Source: Hyunsoonleella flava
GTDB taxonomy: Bacteria; Bacteroidota; Bacteroidia; Flavobacteriales; Flavobacteriaceae
DNA length: 64,000 bases
Assembly (NCBI RefSeq): GCF_004310325.1
Contig: NZ_SIRT01000010.1
Span: 99,942 to 163,941 of the forward strand
Reading direction: 5' to 3'
The number at the start of each line of letters is the position of its first letter. Position 1 is the stretch's first letter. Both the position numbers and the translations under genes were made by a program. Below the pieces are notes generated by a model that ran no database searches, was not told where the DNA came from, and saw only the letters and a list, made by a program, of their open reading frames with translations. This document shows positions 9,155-18,044 of this stretch, piece after piece.

Positions 9155-9451
9155 CTATACTTTTGGAGGAGGAAAAGAAAGCTTGATATGCGGTTTTTTA
9201 TACGTTTTCAAGCGGTACTCTAAATCGTTTCCCTCAAAACCAATACTGTAGGCAGATAAGGGGTTCTTTATTTCTAAAACTATAAAATCTTTTTCGCTAT
9301 TCTTTTCTTGACTTTTCTCCTTCTCTTCTTCTGAAGCTGTATAAAACATAGAAACATCTATGTTATCATCAATAAAAATCATTACCGTAGGCGTTACTAC
9401 AATTAACATGAATATAGAAACTAATAAAACGGCGATAGTGCTTCTTAACAT
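9155..9451 (-). CDS. Small single-TM protein of unknown function in the carbon island
   Basis: 98 residues. One N-terminal membrane segment (about 4-26, STIAVLLVSIFMLIVVTPTV) precedes a charged 72-residue soluble part with a Glu/Lys-rich stretch (EEEKEKSQEKNSEKD, 41-55) and a possible beta-rich end (DFIVLEIKNPLSAYSIGFEG). There is no signal-peptidase II cysteine. I do not recognise the family. It lies between the SulP gene and the usp/dabAB genes on the same strand, preceded by a terminator and 321 bp of spacer. It therefore probably has its own promoter and may be co-transcribed with the SulP and carbonic anhydrase genes. An accessory role in anion transport is inference from position only. 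Confidence 0.7.
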   Translation of the reverse strand: MLRSTIAVLLVSIFMLIVVTPTVMIFIDDNIDVSMFYTASEEEKEKSQEKNSEKDFIVLEIKNPLSAYSIGFEGNDLEYRLKTYKKPHIKLSFPPPKV

Positions 9452-9772
9452 TGCGAGTTATACTATTAAAAAACTAAATATAATACATATTTATTAAGCT
9501 TTTTAAAACTCTTTAAATATTTTTATATCCTTTGGAAGAAATACAGTCCGTTTTTCATTGGAAGGTTTTACTATATTCCAGTAATATTATAATGTCGTGC
9601 ACTTATGCTTTCGAACCTTTATTTAGCCTAAAAATCTATTTACTTTTTAAAATTTACTCTCCTTTAATTTTATTTTTCTATTTAAAAAACGACTCTAGAT
9701 TTATTGGCACAAAAAAACCTCAATAACAAGATTTATCGTGTTATTAAGGCTTTAATACAACGTGAATTTTCT
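9452..9772. other. Intergenic spacer with usp/dab operon terminator
   Basis: A/T-rich spacer of 321 bp. It contains the minus-strand terminator at 9711-9749 and, presumably, the promoter of the 98-residue gene: TATATTTA, close to TAnnTTTG, on the minus strand near 9480. Nothing else is supported. Confidence 0.5.
9711..9749 (-). terminator. Rho-independent terminator after usp
   Basis: Read on the minus strand: CCT, a mismatch, AATAACA, a 10-base loop, TGTTATT, a mismatch, AGG, then seven Ts. It lies 23 bp beyond the usp stop and would end the dabB-dabA-usp transcript. Confidence 0.75.
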
Positions 9773-10312
9773 TTAAGCCGTCAGTTCTTTTTTAGATTTC
9801 AAATTATAATTAGCTATGTTATCTTTCAGTCCTAAACTATCTAAAGACACTTCACCTTTAGAATTAAAGATAGTTTTATCTGAGGCTACAAAAACAACAC
9901 CTTCATAGTTTTTATGAACTAAACCTGTTACATTATTTCCAAGAAACTTCGGTTTTTTTCGCTCTCTTTCTCCAAGAATAATCATATCCGGTTGGGACGT
10001 TTTAATATAATTTTTAATTTCATTTTTAACATTCCCATACGCAAAGGTTGTCTTGATTTCGATATTATTCTCTTTGGATATAGGGTTAACCAAATCTTTT
10101 AGTTTTTGTTCTGTCGTTTTAGAAACTTCCGCAATTGTACTAATGGCTGACAAAGGATCTTCTGTTTGTGCAACCTCTGTGGCTGATTTCGCGTAAAAAA
10201 CCTCAACGTTTGCCCCAATTTCATTCGATAATTTAGCAGCATATCTTAAAGCTTGAGCAGACTTTTCTCTTAAATTTGAAAGCACTAATATTTTATAATG
10301 GTTATTTTTCAT
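9773..10312 (-). CDS. Universal stress (UspA) family protein linked to dabAB
   Basis: 179 residues with a single Usp fold: N-terminal beta strand KILVLSNLREKSAQALRYAA, a long middle helix, then the nucleotide-loop region DMIILGERERKKPKFLGN followed by VTGLV and GVVFVASD. A C-terminal tail of about 30 polar residues extends past the usual ~140-residue domain. Some Usp proteins bind ATP or AMP and act as regulators. It follows dabA by 33 bp and is closed off by a terminator, so it is the third gene of a dabB-dabA-usp operon. A regulatory role in dissolved inorganic carbon uptake is a guess from this linkage. Confidence 0.8.
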   Translation of the reverse strand: MKNNHYKILVLSNLREKSAQALRYAAKLSNEIGANVEVFYAKSATEVAQTEDPLSAISTIAEVSKTTEQKLKDLVNPISKENNIEIKTTFAYGNVKNEIKNYIKTSQPDMIILGERERKKPKFLGNNVTGLVHKNYEGVVFVASDKTIFNSKGEVSLDSLGLKDNIANYNLKSKKELTA

Positions 10313-10345
10313 AATGTTTGTTTTTAGGTTTTAATATTTAAAGCA

Positions 10346-12709
10346 TTAATTTCTAGCCATTTCAAGGGTTTGTTGTATTTCTATTTTTTTAGTTAAAGAC
10401 ACGCTCTTTTCTTCAATCCAATTATAATTTTTTGAATATGTTTTAATTTGATTCGAATCACTGCTATCCATCACTTTTAAATACATCCATTCATTATCCA
10501 ATAACATCTGTAAGTGTTTGTTATCTCTAATAATAGATTCAACTCGTTCTAAAGGTGCATGGATAATGGTAGTTAATCTTAATGGTTGATGGTACATTTC
10601 AGTATCTGAAGATTTTAAAGATTGTAACGGTAATCCCATTTTTAAATCACCTCCGTTACCTTGAACCACTCCAAAATGTCCTGTAATATTATGCGTTACT
10701 TTAGAACCCCCACCGAACTTATCATTGTCAACAGTACTGAAATAATAATGATTGTTAATCCATTGTGTTACAACCATTGGTCCGCCCATAATACCGGCTA
10801 ATGCCTTTCCTTCTGGGTCTAGTTTCCAGTTATAGGAGTGCATAAAACATCTACCATCTAAATTACTGGACGCTGTTAATTTTCTTGAGCCAACAATAAA
10901 GGCAGCATTTTTGGCTAATCCCCATTCTGGGCGTGTTTCTCCCCAGTTTATAGCTTTAGTTTCAGCTAGTTTTACACTATTATAAGAAACACCTAAACGT
11001 TCGGCGGTTGCGGTTTCTTGAGCCTTACCAAGGTTTTCTTTTAACTGCTTTAATTTGGTATTATGTGTCTCAGGTACTTGACTATCAAACAACACAATTT
11101 CATCGGTAGTGGTGTTATGTTCAGCACCGATAAAAACAGTCTCCTCAGGAATTTGAATATTATACGACGTAGCCAGTACTTGTCTTACTTCCTTTTCATT
11201 GGCTAACGCTGCTAATAATCTTGCGTTGTGCCTTCCAGGATTAGCAGCACAAGCACCACAATCTAAACTGGATGCAAAAGGATTATTTGCCGTTTGACTC
11301 CCATGACCAACAAACAGCACTAAAGGTGCAAATTGCTCCCATCCCATTAAATCGAAACCAGATTTTACAATAGCAACTTTTTCATCAATAGCAATAGTTT
11401 TATGCTCATGGCCATTGTATGTAATTTGAGGTTCACAAAAGGATTCATAGTCTTGTTTATTACTATGCTTCACTTTTAAAAAAGATTTTGGAATAAAAGA
11501 CTGCGCTACTAAAGACAGCCCATAGAATGCCCCAGAGCCCTCTACAAAGCCAAAGGACGATGGCAACATATTTTTAAGTCTTTTTAAGATACGTAACTTA
11601 GATTTTTCAATCTTTTTATTGCGCTTAAAAGCTTCATTTTCAGATGACGTATTTGCAACAGGTGCCTCAGAAATCTTATAAGGTGATCCTACAATGGGAG
11701 GACAGGATTTTACACTGATATCCTCTTTATAATGCTGATAATCGGCTGCAATACCGAAGAAACCAGCATAACCAAAAGTTTCATAATTCCCTGAGGCTTC
11801 TACATGCCGACGTATCAATTCTGAACGTGTATCGATACAAAATACCATTTGAGCATCAGGTACTTCTGTTTGCGTGTTTAAGTTTGTACTATTCTCAACT
11901 AAATTTGAAACCAGCTTGTTTTGAAAGCTTTTTTCCCATGCTTTTAACCATACATGTTTTAGAGCTTTAATTTCTGACTTTTGATTCGTTTTTGGTGCCA
12001 TCTCAAACGAAAAGCCCAAATGATTTGCAATGGTTAATCTTACAGCTAAATAATCTTCAATAGTTATTGGGAAATGTTGCTGCCACACTGTATTAGTATC
12101 TGCTCTATGCTTAATATATCCGGTCCATCCCGGTAATGCTGAAATATGAGATGTAAATACCTCGTTGTAATTTGAAATATTATGGGCACTCAATACTTGC
12201 TCTAACGCATCAACACTTTCATCTGGCACATGTTTTAAGCTTGGTTTTCCAATGTCCTTATCATAACTAGCTAAATTTTTCCATGCCTTGAAGAAGCCTT
12301 TTTCCTTATTTGGCATTTGCCATTCTGCCATACCTTCATCCATAAATGCCGCTAACCATTTGGTCATTATTACATCCAGCTTTGACGTTGAAGGTAAAGG
12401 CGTATTGTTATCCTGTTCCATTTGAATCAAATACGCTTCAGGATTCTCAAGACAATTGGCTTCTTTTAGCATTTCCTCTAAAACTGCTCTGTCTATATCG
12501 TGATTTTCCAAGGCTGTTCTGTACAAAGAAGCACTCGGGTATGATTTTGATTTTAAGTAGTGTGCTGCCTCTGTAACCGCTTCATTAAAAGGTAATTTTT
12601 CATACCCTGACAATGGATTAGATGCTACAAAAGAGTATAATGGCCATGTGGTACCTATAAGTTGTGATGCGGCTTCTACACTTAAAAGTATTTGTTCTCT
12701 CTTGGTCAT
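10346..12709 (-). CDS. dabA: DabA, DUF2309 CO2-hydrating subunit of the DAB inorganic-carbon pump
   Basis: 787 residues, the large cytoplasmic subunit of the energy-coupled DAB system. DabA resembles beta-carbonic anhydrases and is thought to hydrate CO2 to HCO3- in one direction, driven by the DabB cation flux. All four expected active-site residues are present: Cys291 and Asp293 in FCIDTRSE, His469 in VGHGSQ and Cys484 in LDCGAC. The 15-residue His-to-Cys spacing matches the spacing I recall for characterised DabA. The ATG at 12709 follows the dabB stop by 3 bases, so the two are translationally linked. The length is near the usual ~800-830. Confidence 0.95.
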   Translation of the reverse strand: MTKREQILLSVEAASQLIGTTWPLYSFVASNPLSGYEKLPFNEAVTEAAHYLKSKSYPSASLYRTALENHDIDRAVLEEMLKEANCLENPEAYLIQMEQDNNTPLPSTSKLDVIMTKWLAAFMDEGMAEWQMPNKEKGFFKAWKNLASYDKDIGKPSLKHVPDESVDALEQVLSAHNISNYNEVFTSHISALPGWTGYIKHRADTNTVWQQHFPITIEDYLAVRLTIANHLGFSFEMAPKTNQKSEIKALKHVWLKAWEKSFQNKLVSNLVENSTNLNTQTEVPDAQMVFCIDTRSELIRRHVEASGNYETFGYAGFFGIAADYQHYKEDISVKSCPPIVGSPYKISEAPVANTSSENEAFKRNKKIEKSKLRILKRLKNMLPSSFGFVEGSGAFYGLSLVAQSFIPKSFLKVKHSNKQDYESFCEPQITYNGHEHKTIAIDEKVAIVKSGFDLMGWEQFAPLVLFVGHGSQTANNPFASSLDCGACAANPGRHNARLLAALANEKEVRQVLATSYNIQIPEETVFIGAEHNTTTDEIVLFDSQVPETHNTKLKQLKENLGKAQETATAERLGVSYNSVKLAETKAINWGETRPEWGLAKNAAFIVGSRKLTASSNLDGRCFMHSYNWKLDPEGKALAGIMGGPMVVTQWINNHYYFSTVDNDKFGGGSKVTHNITGHFGVVQGNGGDLKMGLPLQSLKSSDTEMYHQPLRLTTIIHAPLERVESIIRDNKHLQMLLDNEWMYLKVMDSSDSNQIKTYSKNYNWIEEKSVSLTKKIEIQQTLEMARN

Positions 12710-12712
12710 AAC

Positions 12713-14158
12713 TTATTTTGTTTTAAAGGAAACTACAGATTTATTTAACGGTTGTGATACATTCATTAGCTTAACATAAAGCCAAGGTATTTTTCGATAC
12801 ATGCCAGACAGCATGATATGAAATGCCACTAAGAATACAATTCCAAAAATGATATGTACTGGCGTTAAAGCAGTAGGCACATTTGCCATTGGAACATCAT
12901 ACATCAACTGTGTTATACCATTAAAGACTAAAGCATACACTCCTACGCCTGCAATGATTAAAATTGGTGTTATTATTAGTTTCTTTATACCTGCAATATT
13001 CGCATGGTTTAGGATGTTATACACCACTTGCCCAACGGTTATGGCTACGATAAAGGTTAAAAACAAACCGCTATCCAAAGTGATACCTTTTCCTGTTAGA
13101 AACCCGAAAAACACACCTCCTAAAATTGCAGATAGTGTAATAACGACGATTTGTACAGGCTTTATAATTATAGTTTCTGGAGGTTTAGGCAATGAGTTTT
13201 TAACCTCCTCTCCTGCGGTTAGAAATAAATAGGCTTTATAAAATCCGTGAAGGATAAGGTGCGTAATTGCTGCAGTAAAAAACCCAAGTCCACATTGCAT
13301 TACCATAAAACTCATTTGTGCAATGGTGGAACATGCAAGTTTTTGTTTTACATTAACCTGTAGTAGTTTACTAAACTGCGCTACAATTGCTGTAAGACCA
13401 CCAATGATGAATATTAGTAACAAGATATTTGCCTTGAAAAGTACCGGAGCAAAAAGAGTGAGTAATATCCCTGCACCGTTTACGAATCCCGCATGCATTA
13501 ATGCTGATGCAGGAGTTGGAGATGTCATTGCTGATAATAACCATCTGTGGAAAGGAAATATAGCAGACTGAATAATAGCCGCGACAAAAATGAACAATGA
13601 AGCGAGTGTAATTTGCCATTGTACACCGTTTTCTAAACTTGCTAAAATTTCTGTTCTAGTAAATGCACCTGTGGTATACGTCAACAAAACTATACCTAGT
13701 GCAAAACACAGCGCTCCACCAAAATAGTTAGTTCTTGCAAATTTTGATGCGTGTTGCGCCTCTTTCCATTCAGAATCAATTCCAATGAGTTTGGACATGA
13801 TTAATCCCATTAAAAACCAAAATAATACCATAAGTACTACATGGTTGGAAATCACAAACTGCATTACCGATAATGAAAATGCCAAACAAAGCAATAAGAA
13901 TTGATTTTGTAGTTTGAAACCTTTCATGTAATTAGCGGAATACATCTGAACTATGCCGCTAAAGAATGACACTACTGTCCAAATTACTACACTGAAACCA
14001 TTAATTTGAATCCATCCGTCAAAGTTCCATGTTGGGAAATTTGAAAAATAGTACGCTACTAATGCAGCGTTTAGTAAAAAGATGGACCATGTAAGAGGAA
14101 TTAAAACTTTTGATAGGGTAGATCTTTTGTTTAATTGATCTAATTGATTTGCTTTCAT
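12713..14158 (-). CDS. dabB: DabB, NuoL/MrpA-like cation-conducting membrane subunit
   Basis: 481 residues and about 13-14 hydrophobic segments, a member of the proton-conducting transporter family (NADH dehydrogenase subunit 5/antiporter fold). Characteristic phrases are FPFHRWLLSAMTSPTPASAL and STIAQMSFMVMQCGLGFFTA, with HLILHGFYKAYLFLTAG including the conserved Lys and His of the ion pathway. DabB couples an ion gradient (H+ or Na+) to CO2 hydration by DabA. It is the first gene of the dabB-dabA-usp operon, read away from a 368-bp spacer. It is shorter than Nuo subunits, as expected for DabB. Confidence 0.93.
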   Translation of the reverse strand: MKANQLDQLNKRSTLSKVLIPLTWSIFLLNAALVAYYFSNFPTWNFDGWIQINGFSVVIWTVVSFFSGIVQMYSANYMKGFKLQNQFLLLCLAFSLSVMQFVISNHVVLMVLFWFLMGLIMSKLIGIDSEWKEAQHASKFARTNYFGGALCFALGIVLLTYTTGAFTRTEILASLENGVQWQITLASLFIFVAAIIQSAIFPFHRWLLSAMTSPTPASALMHAGFVNGAGILLTLFAPVLFKANILLLIFIIGGLTAIVAQFSKLLQVNVKQKLACSTIAQMSFMVMQCGLGFFTAAITHLILHGFYKAYLFLTAGEEVKNSLPKPPETIIIKPVQIVVITLSAILGGVFFGFLTGKGITLDSGLFLTFIVAITVGQVVYNILNHANIAGIKKLIITPILIIAGVGVYALVFNGITQLMYDVPMANVPTALTPVHIIFGIVFLVAFHIMLSGMYRKIPWLYVKLMNVSQPLNKSVVSFKTK

Positions 14159-14526
14159 AAGAAATAAAAATCTTTTTTAGTTTTATTTGAATGATTCGAC
14201 ACAGATATATCAAAATCTGGTGCAAATGTTAAAAAACTATCTCATTGATTTTTATTTATATATTAAATATTAATCATAAACAAAATTTATGGTTTTATTT
14301 AAACCTATGTGATTAAAGGGATTCAGAGATGAAGCCTTCTAAATTTAGAATTTCTTTTATTTGAATTTTTTAGGAAGTGAACTATTGAAATCTCTTATTT
14401 TTCTTGAAATATGCTATTTCGCCTTTAAATACAGGAAGATAGCATGACTATTAGAGATTGCCTATTTATTAGTTGATTTGAGAGTATTAGGAATGTTTAG
14501 TAGAAGTCAGTCAGCCCCTTATGCGG
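14159..14526. other. 368-bp spacer upstream of dabB
   Basis: A/T-rich. It contains the 11-mer AATTTATGGTT (14284-14294) shared with the LysR/sbtA spacer and followed by a GGTTT-N5-AAACC dyad. A CAGAT-N8-ATCTG dyad near 14201 and a TGCTAT/ATAGCA dyad near 14410-14440 are also seen. A near-match to the -7 box (TAACATTTG, one base too long) stands about 70 bp from dabB on the minus strand. No gene is seen, and no good terminator for batE. Confidence 0.5.
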
Positions 14527-15288
14527 CTAAAAGTCATCTAAACGTTTAATATCCTCGCTTACTATCCATCCTGTTTTACCATCAACAAGCTTAATCTTTT
14601 TCCAATTATTTACGGTATCAAGTATTTGCACCTTGGTACCTTCGTGCAACCTGAAAGACTCTTCGCTTCTCAAGTTAGGCTCAGTTTTTACTTGAGATTC
14701 TTGAGCAAATACGATAGCCGGATTATCCTTTTTATCCAAATCGTACTTGTTAAAAGCTAACGCCAAAGCTATGCATAATGACAATAAACAGACAACACTA
14801 GCGATAAAGGTAATACGCTTTTTCACTGAGGAATATGAAAAATAATAGAGTAAAACCAAAATAACGTATACAATGGCACAAGCCACCGCAATTTTAGCCC
14901 AAGTATCAAAATTAAAGGTATTGGTAACACGCTTTATCAACTTTGAAAAACCTACTTCTGGCACATCCTCAATGGCATCAATAGTCATATTATTTGCATA
15001 CGCTAGGTTATTTCTTATATCCTTATCTTTTGGCTTTAGGCGTAATGCTTTTTCAAAATAGTAAATACTTGGCGCAACATTATTAAGCTTGTAATGGGCA
15101 TTTCCAAGATTATAGTACAACTCTGGGGAATGTTTATCAGTTTCTAAGATCGCCATGTATTTATCAATGGCTTCAGCATATTTGCCTTCGTTATACAAAG
15201 TATTCCCTTCTTCAAAAAGTGCGTTGTTTTGAGCTTCAACTTTAGTAAAACATAGCAGAACAACTAATATGTACATAATATGTTTCAT
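14527..15288 (-). CDS. batE: BatE, TPR and SH3-domain protein of the aerotolerance operon
   Basis: 253 residues from the preferred start at 15288, one base after the batD stop (an upstream in-frame ATG at 15309 adds 7 residues inside batD). A signal peptide (MYILVVLLCFTKVEAQ) is followed by TPR repeats at about residues 24-100. A hydrophobic segment pair lies around 130-180. A bacterial SH3 domain forms the C-terminal ~65 residues (VKTEPNLRSEESFRLHEGTK, then GWIVSEDI). Bat proteins form an envelope complex linked to aerotolerance in Bacteroides; the molecular role is unknown. Last gene of the operon. Confidence 0.88.
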   Translation of the reverse strand: MKHIMYILVVLLCFTKVEAQNNALFEEGNTLYNEGKYAEAIDKYMAILETDKHSPELYYNLGNAHYKLNNVAPSIYYFEKALRLKPKDKDIRNNLAYANNMTIDAIEDVPEVGFSKLIKRVTNTFNFDTWAKIAVACAIVYVILVLLYYFSYSSVKKRITFIASVVCLLSLCIALALAFNKYDLDKKDNPAIVFAQESQVKTEPNLRSEESFRLHEGTKVQILDTVNNWKKIKLVDGKTGWIVSEDIKRLDDF

Positions 15289-15289
15289 C

Positions 15290-17062
15290 CTAACGTGCCT
15301 GTTTATCAATTAAAGAAATAGTTTTTGCCGCCTTTTGGTAATCTTCCTGCATAGTAACGTTTGTAATTGGCGTATAACGTGCCAATTCGCAGTTTTCAAA
15401 AATGGCAATAAAATCAGTTACTACATCAGTTTCCACACCTCTTTCTATGAGTAAGCTCTGTATCCTATCTTTACTTAACTCACTAGTTTCAATATGTAAT
15501 TTTGCCTTAAGATAATTATGTAATGCCTTTTCTAGAGCTTCATAAAAGGCTTCTTTTTTGCCTAATTCTCTTTTGGCTCCTTTTAAATATTTTCGTGCCA
15601 GTCTATCAGCTTTTCTTCTCTTGTTCCCAACTACATCAGCATCTCTTGTTGCCTTTTTTCGTCTTACAACAATGGCCAAAGGAATAACTAAAAAAGGCCC
15701 TAATAGTAGACTCCAAAATAATTTAGTCTTAAAAAAGTACTCTTTTTTCTTAGGAGTGAAATCTGTTTTGGTTTTTATAAATGCAAATTGGTTGCTAGCA
15801 GTTTTTATTTGTTGCTTTACAACATTGGTTGTGTTATTTGACGCATTGGATGCATTATTTATTGGACCGTCCAATACATCTATTATAATTTCTTCAGAAG
15901 ACAAACGCTTATAACTTTCGGTTTTCAAATCGAAATATGAGAACGAAATACTTGGAATGGGATACTTCCCTTTATACTGTGGTACTATAGTATAATTATC
16001 GGAAATACTTCCTTGCATACCTCGGGATGTGGTGCTAACGTTTTCCTTATGCTCAGGCTCATACACTTCTAAAGAGCTTGGTAAATTCATTTTAGGTAAA
16101 TTAAATAGCTTCAAATTTCCTTTCCCTCGCACTTCAACCTTGGCTTGCAACGATTCTGTTGCATCCAACTCTGTTTTTGAAGTAGTAACTTTAAAACTAA
16201 AATCGCCTACGGCACCACTAAAATCGGCTGGCTTCCCAGCTTCTGGTAATGGTTTTACATTAATCGTTCTGTTTCCAGCTGACACTGTTCTACTCACTCT
16301 GGTCATTAAACGACTTCCAAAAATATCGCGTCTATTGGTTGGTACTTGTACCGATACGTTTAGGGTTAGTGGCTCTATATTAAGCTTACCGGTTCGTTGA
16401 GGATATAATACGGTTTTTCGTAATACCAAATACCGATAATCTTCGCCTTGATAAGTGCCATTTTGTACACGTTGGCCTTGTGTGTCTATATTCTGACTCC
16501 AAAAATCATCATACCTTGGAATGTCTATTTCCCTCCAATTATCAACACCGGTTGTAGGTGCCACATAAAGTTTGTAAACTACAGTGATAGCCTCATTCAA
16601 ATATGGCGTGGAGTTAGAAACCTCTGCAACTAGATGAATATTATTTGATGCAACATAGCTTGGGTCGTTAGGGTTTTTAGGCTTATCTATTGCGGCGGTA
16701 ATCTCAACTTTAATAGGTGTAGTTTTATAGATTTCGCCTTCAATTTCTATGGTTGCCTGCCCAATATTAAACACACCTCTCTTTTTGGGTGCTAAAAAAT
16801 AACTATATGTCTTTTTGTAAGTACGTACACCATTTATCCACGAATTGCTTACCGACTGATTTGGACCACCAATTACAGTAAAGCCGTTGAAACTTGGGGG
16901 GTTAAAATTGTCCCCATCCTTATTCATTTCAAAGTCTACCCGTAAACGTTCGTTTACACCAAGTTTTTTCTTGCTAACCTTGGCTTCAAATTTAACCTGT
17001 CCAGCAGCAACACTTGTGGCAAGTATTATTAGAAAAATTGTTATGTTCTTAAATGCTTTCAT
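15290..17062 (-). CDS. batD: BatD, oxygen-tolerance envelope protein
   Basis: 590 residues from ATG 17062 (five more codons are possible from 17077). Signal peptide (FLIILATSVAAG), a large periplasmic beta-rich region of repeated Ig-like units (FEAKVSKKKLGVNERLRVDF, FKVTTSKTELDATESLQAKV), one membrane segment at about 445-465 (LFWSLLLGPFLVIPLAIVVR), then a cytoplasmic helical tail. This matches the BatD family. It lies between batC and batE. Confidence 0.9.
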   Translation of the reverse strand: MKAFKNITIFLIILATSVAAGQVKFEAKVSKKKLGVNERLRVDFEMNKDGDNFNPPSFNGFTVIGGPNQSVSNSWINGVRTYKKTYSYFLAPKKRGVFNIGQATIEIEGEIYKTTPIKVEITAAIDKPKNPNDPSYVASNNIHLVAEVSNSTPYLNEAITVVYKLYVAPTTGVDNWREIDIPRYDDFWSQNIDTQGQRVQNGTYQGEDYRYLVLRKTVLYPQRTGKLNIEPLTLNVSVQVPTNRRDIFGSRLMTRVSRTVSAGNRTINVKPLPEAGKPADFSGAVGDFSFKVTTSKTELDATESLQAKVEVRGKGNLKLFNLPKMNLPSSLEVYEPEHKENVSTTSRGMQGSISDNYTIVPQYKGKYPIPSISFSYFDLKTESYKRLSSEEIIIDVLDGPINNASNASNNTTNVVKQQIKTASNQFAFIKTKTDFTPKKKEYFFKTKLFWSLLLGPFLVIPLAIVVRRKKATRDADVVGNKRRKADRLARKYLKGAKRELGKKEAFYEALEKALHNYLKAKLHIETSELSKDRIQSLLIERGVETDVVTDFIAIFENCELARYTPITNVTMQEDYQKAAKTISLIDKQAR

Positions 17063-17135
17063 TCTGTTATCACACAACTACAAGGTTATATAATCATTTC
17101 GGGCTATTGTCAACTAAGATTGCAAATTTTTTAAA

Positions 17136-17972
17136 CTACCAGTCTTTTTCGGTCTTAACCTTTACACCTTTTTGCTTTTCGGCGTTCATCTTTTCTTGCA
17201 CCTTTTTCTCCTGATTATTCATAGCTTCTAGCAAACTTTTAATTTGCTGTGGCGATAATTGTCCTGGTTTTGGCTGTGGTTTTTTCTTCTCCTCCTTCTC
17301 TTTATCTCCTTTATTTTTATCGTCTTTTTTATCCTCAGGTTTTTTCTCGTCTTTCTTGTCCTCTTCGTCTTTTCCGTCCTCCTTTTTATCGTCTTTATCT
17401 TCGTTCTCTTTATTGTCCTGATTCTCCTTATTCTTGTCCTCGTTCTCCTTTTCTTCGTCTTTCTTATCGTCACTATTATCCTTATCGTCCTTATTCTCGT
17501 CGTCTTTATTTTCGTCTTCCTGTTGTTTCGCACATTCCTTTGCCAAGGCTAAATTATAACGGGTTTCATCGTCAGAAGGATTATTTCTCAAAGCACTTTT
17601 ATACGCCTCAACCGCCTCTTTGCACTTTTTATTTTTCATCAAAACGTTGCCCATATTATGAAAAGCTTTGTGCTTCGCTTCTTTTGAAGTCGCTAATTTT
17701 GCAGTTTGCTGATGCCGATACAACGCTTCCTCAAAATTGCCTTTTTCATAATAAGAATTCCCTAAATTGTATAAACCCGCAATATTATCCTGCTGTTTCG
17801 ACAATGCTTTTCTGTATTCCATTTCCGCAGCAACAAAATCTTCATTTACCAATTCATTGGCTTCATAAACATAATTATTTGCTTTTTTCTCAGCCAATAA
17901 TCGTGCTTTATCCTCTTGTGAAAACCCAAGAAGGGAAATACATGATATGATTAATACAACTAGCTTTTTCAT
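17136..17972 (-). CDS. batC: BatC, TPR protein with a long charged low-complexity linker
   Basis: 278 residues. Signal peptide (LVVLIISCISLLGFSQ), three to four TPR units at about residues 28-150 (GLYNLGNSYYEKGNFEEALY, AFHNMGNVLMKNKKCKEAVE), then about 85 residues made almost only of Asp, Glu, Lys and Asn (about 158-240). The C-terminal motif PGQLSPQQIKSLLEAMNNQE resembles the conserved end of Bat TPR proteins. The linker DNA is nearly purine-only on the coding strand, which creates long open frames on other frames that are not genes. It is separated from batB by a 207-bp spacer containing a structured repeat. Confidence 0.88.
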   Translation of the reverse strand: MKKLVVLIISCISLLGFSQEDKARLLAEKKANNYVYEANELVNEDFVAAEMEYRKALSKQQDNIAGLYNLGNSYYEKGNFEEALYRHQQTAKLATSKEAKHKAFHNMGNVLMKNKKCKEAVEAYKSALRNNPSDDETRYNLALAKECAKQQEDENKDDENKDDKDNSDDKKDEEKENEDKNKENQDNKENEDKDDKKEDGKDEEDKKDEKKPEDKKDDKNKGDKEKEEKKKPQPKPGQLSPQQIKSLLEAMNNQEKKVQEKMNAEKQKGVKVKTEKDW

Positions 17973-18044
17973 GATTCCTATATTACTTACTCTTTCTAAA
18001 TTATAAAACCCTGTTTTTTATAGCGTTAAAAAAAATATAAATTT

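Noticed and set aside
9532..9726. 64-codon plus-strand frame in the 9452-9772 spacer
   Set aside because: TTG start, A/T-driven hydrophobic composition, overlaps the usp terminator, no recognisable motif.
17249..17950. Long open frames on both strands overlapping batC, including a hydrophobic plus-strand frame
   Set aside because: They result from the nearly purine-only codons of the Asp/Glu/Lys linker of BatC; no initiation context, and BatC has clear TPR homology.
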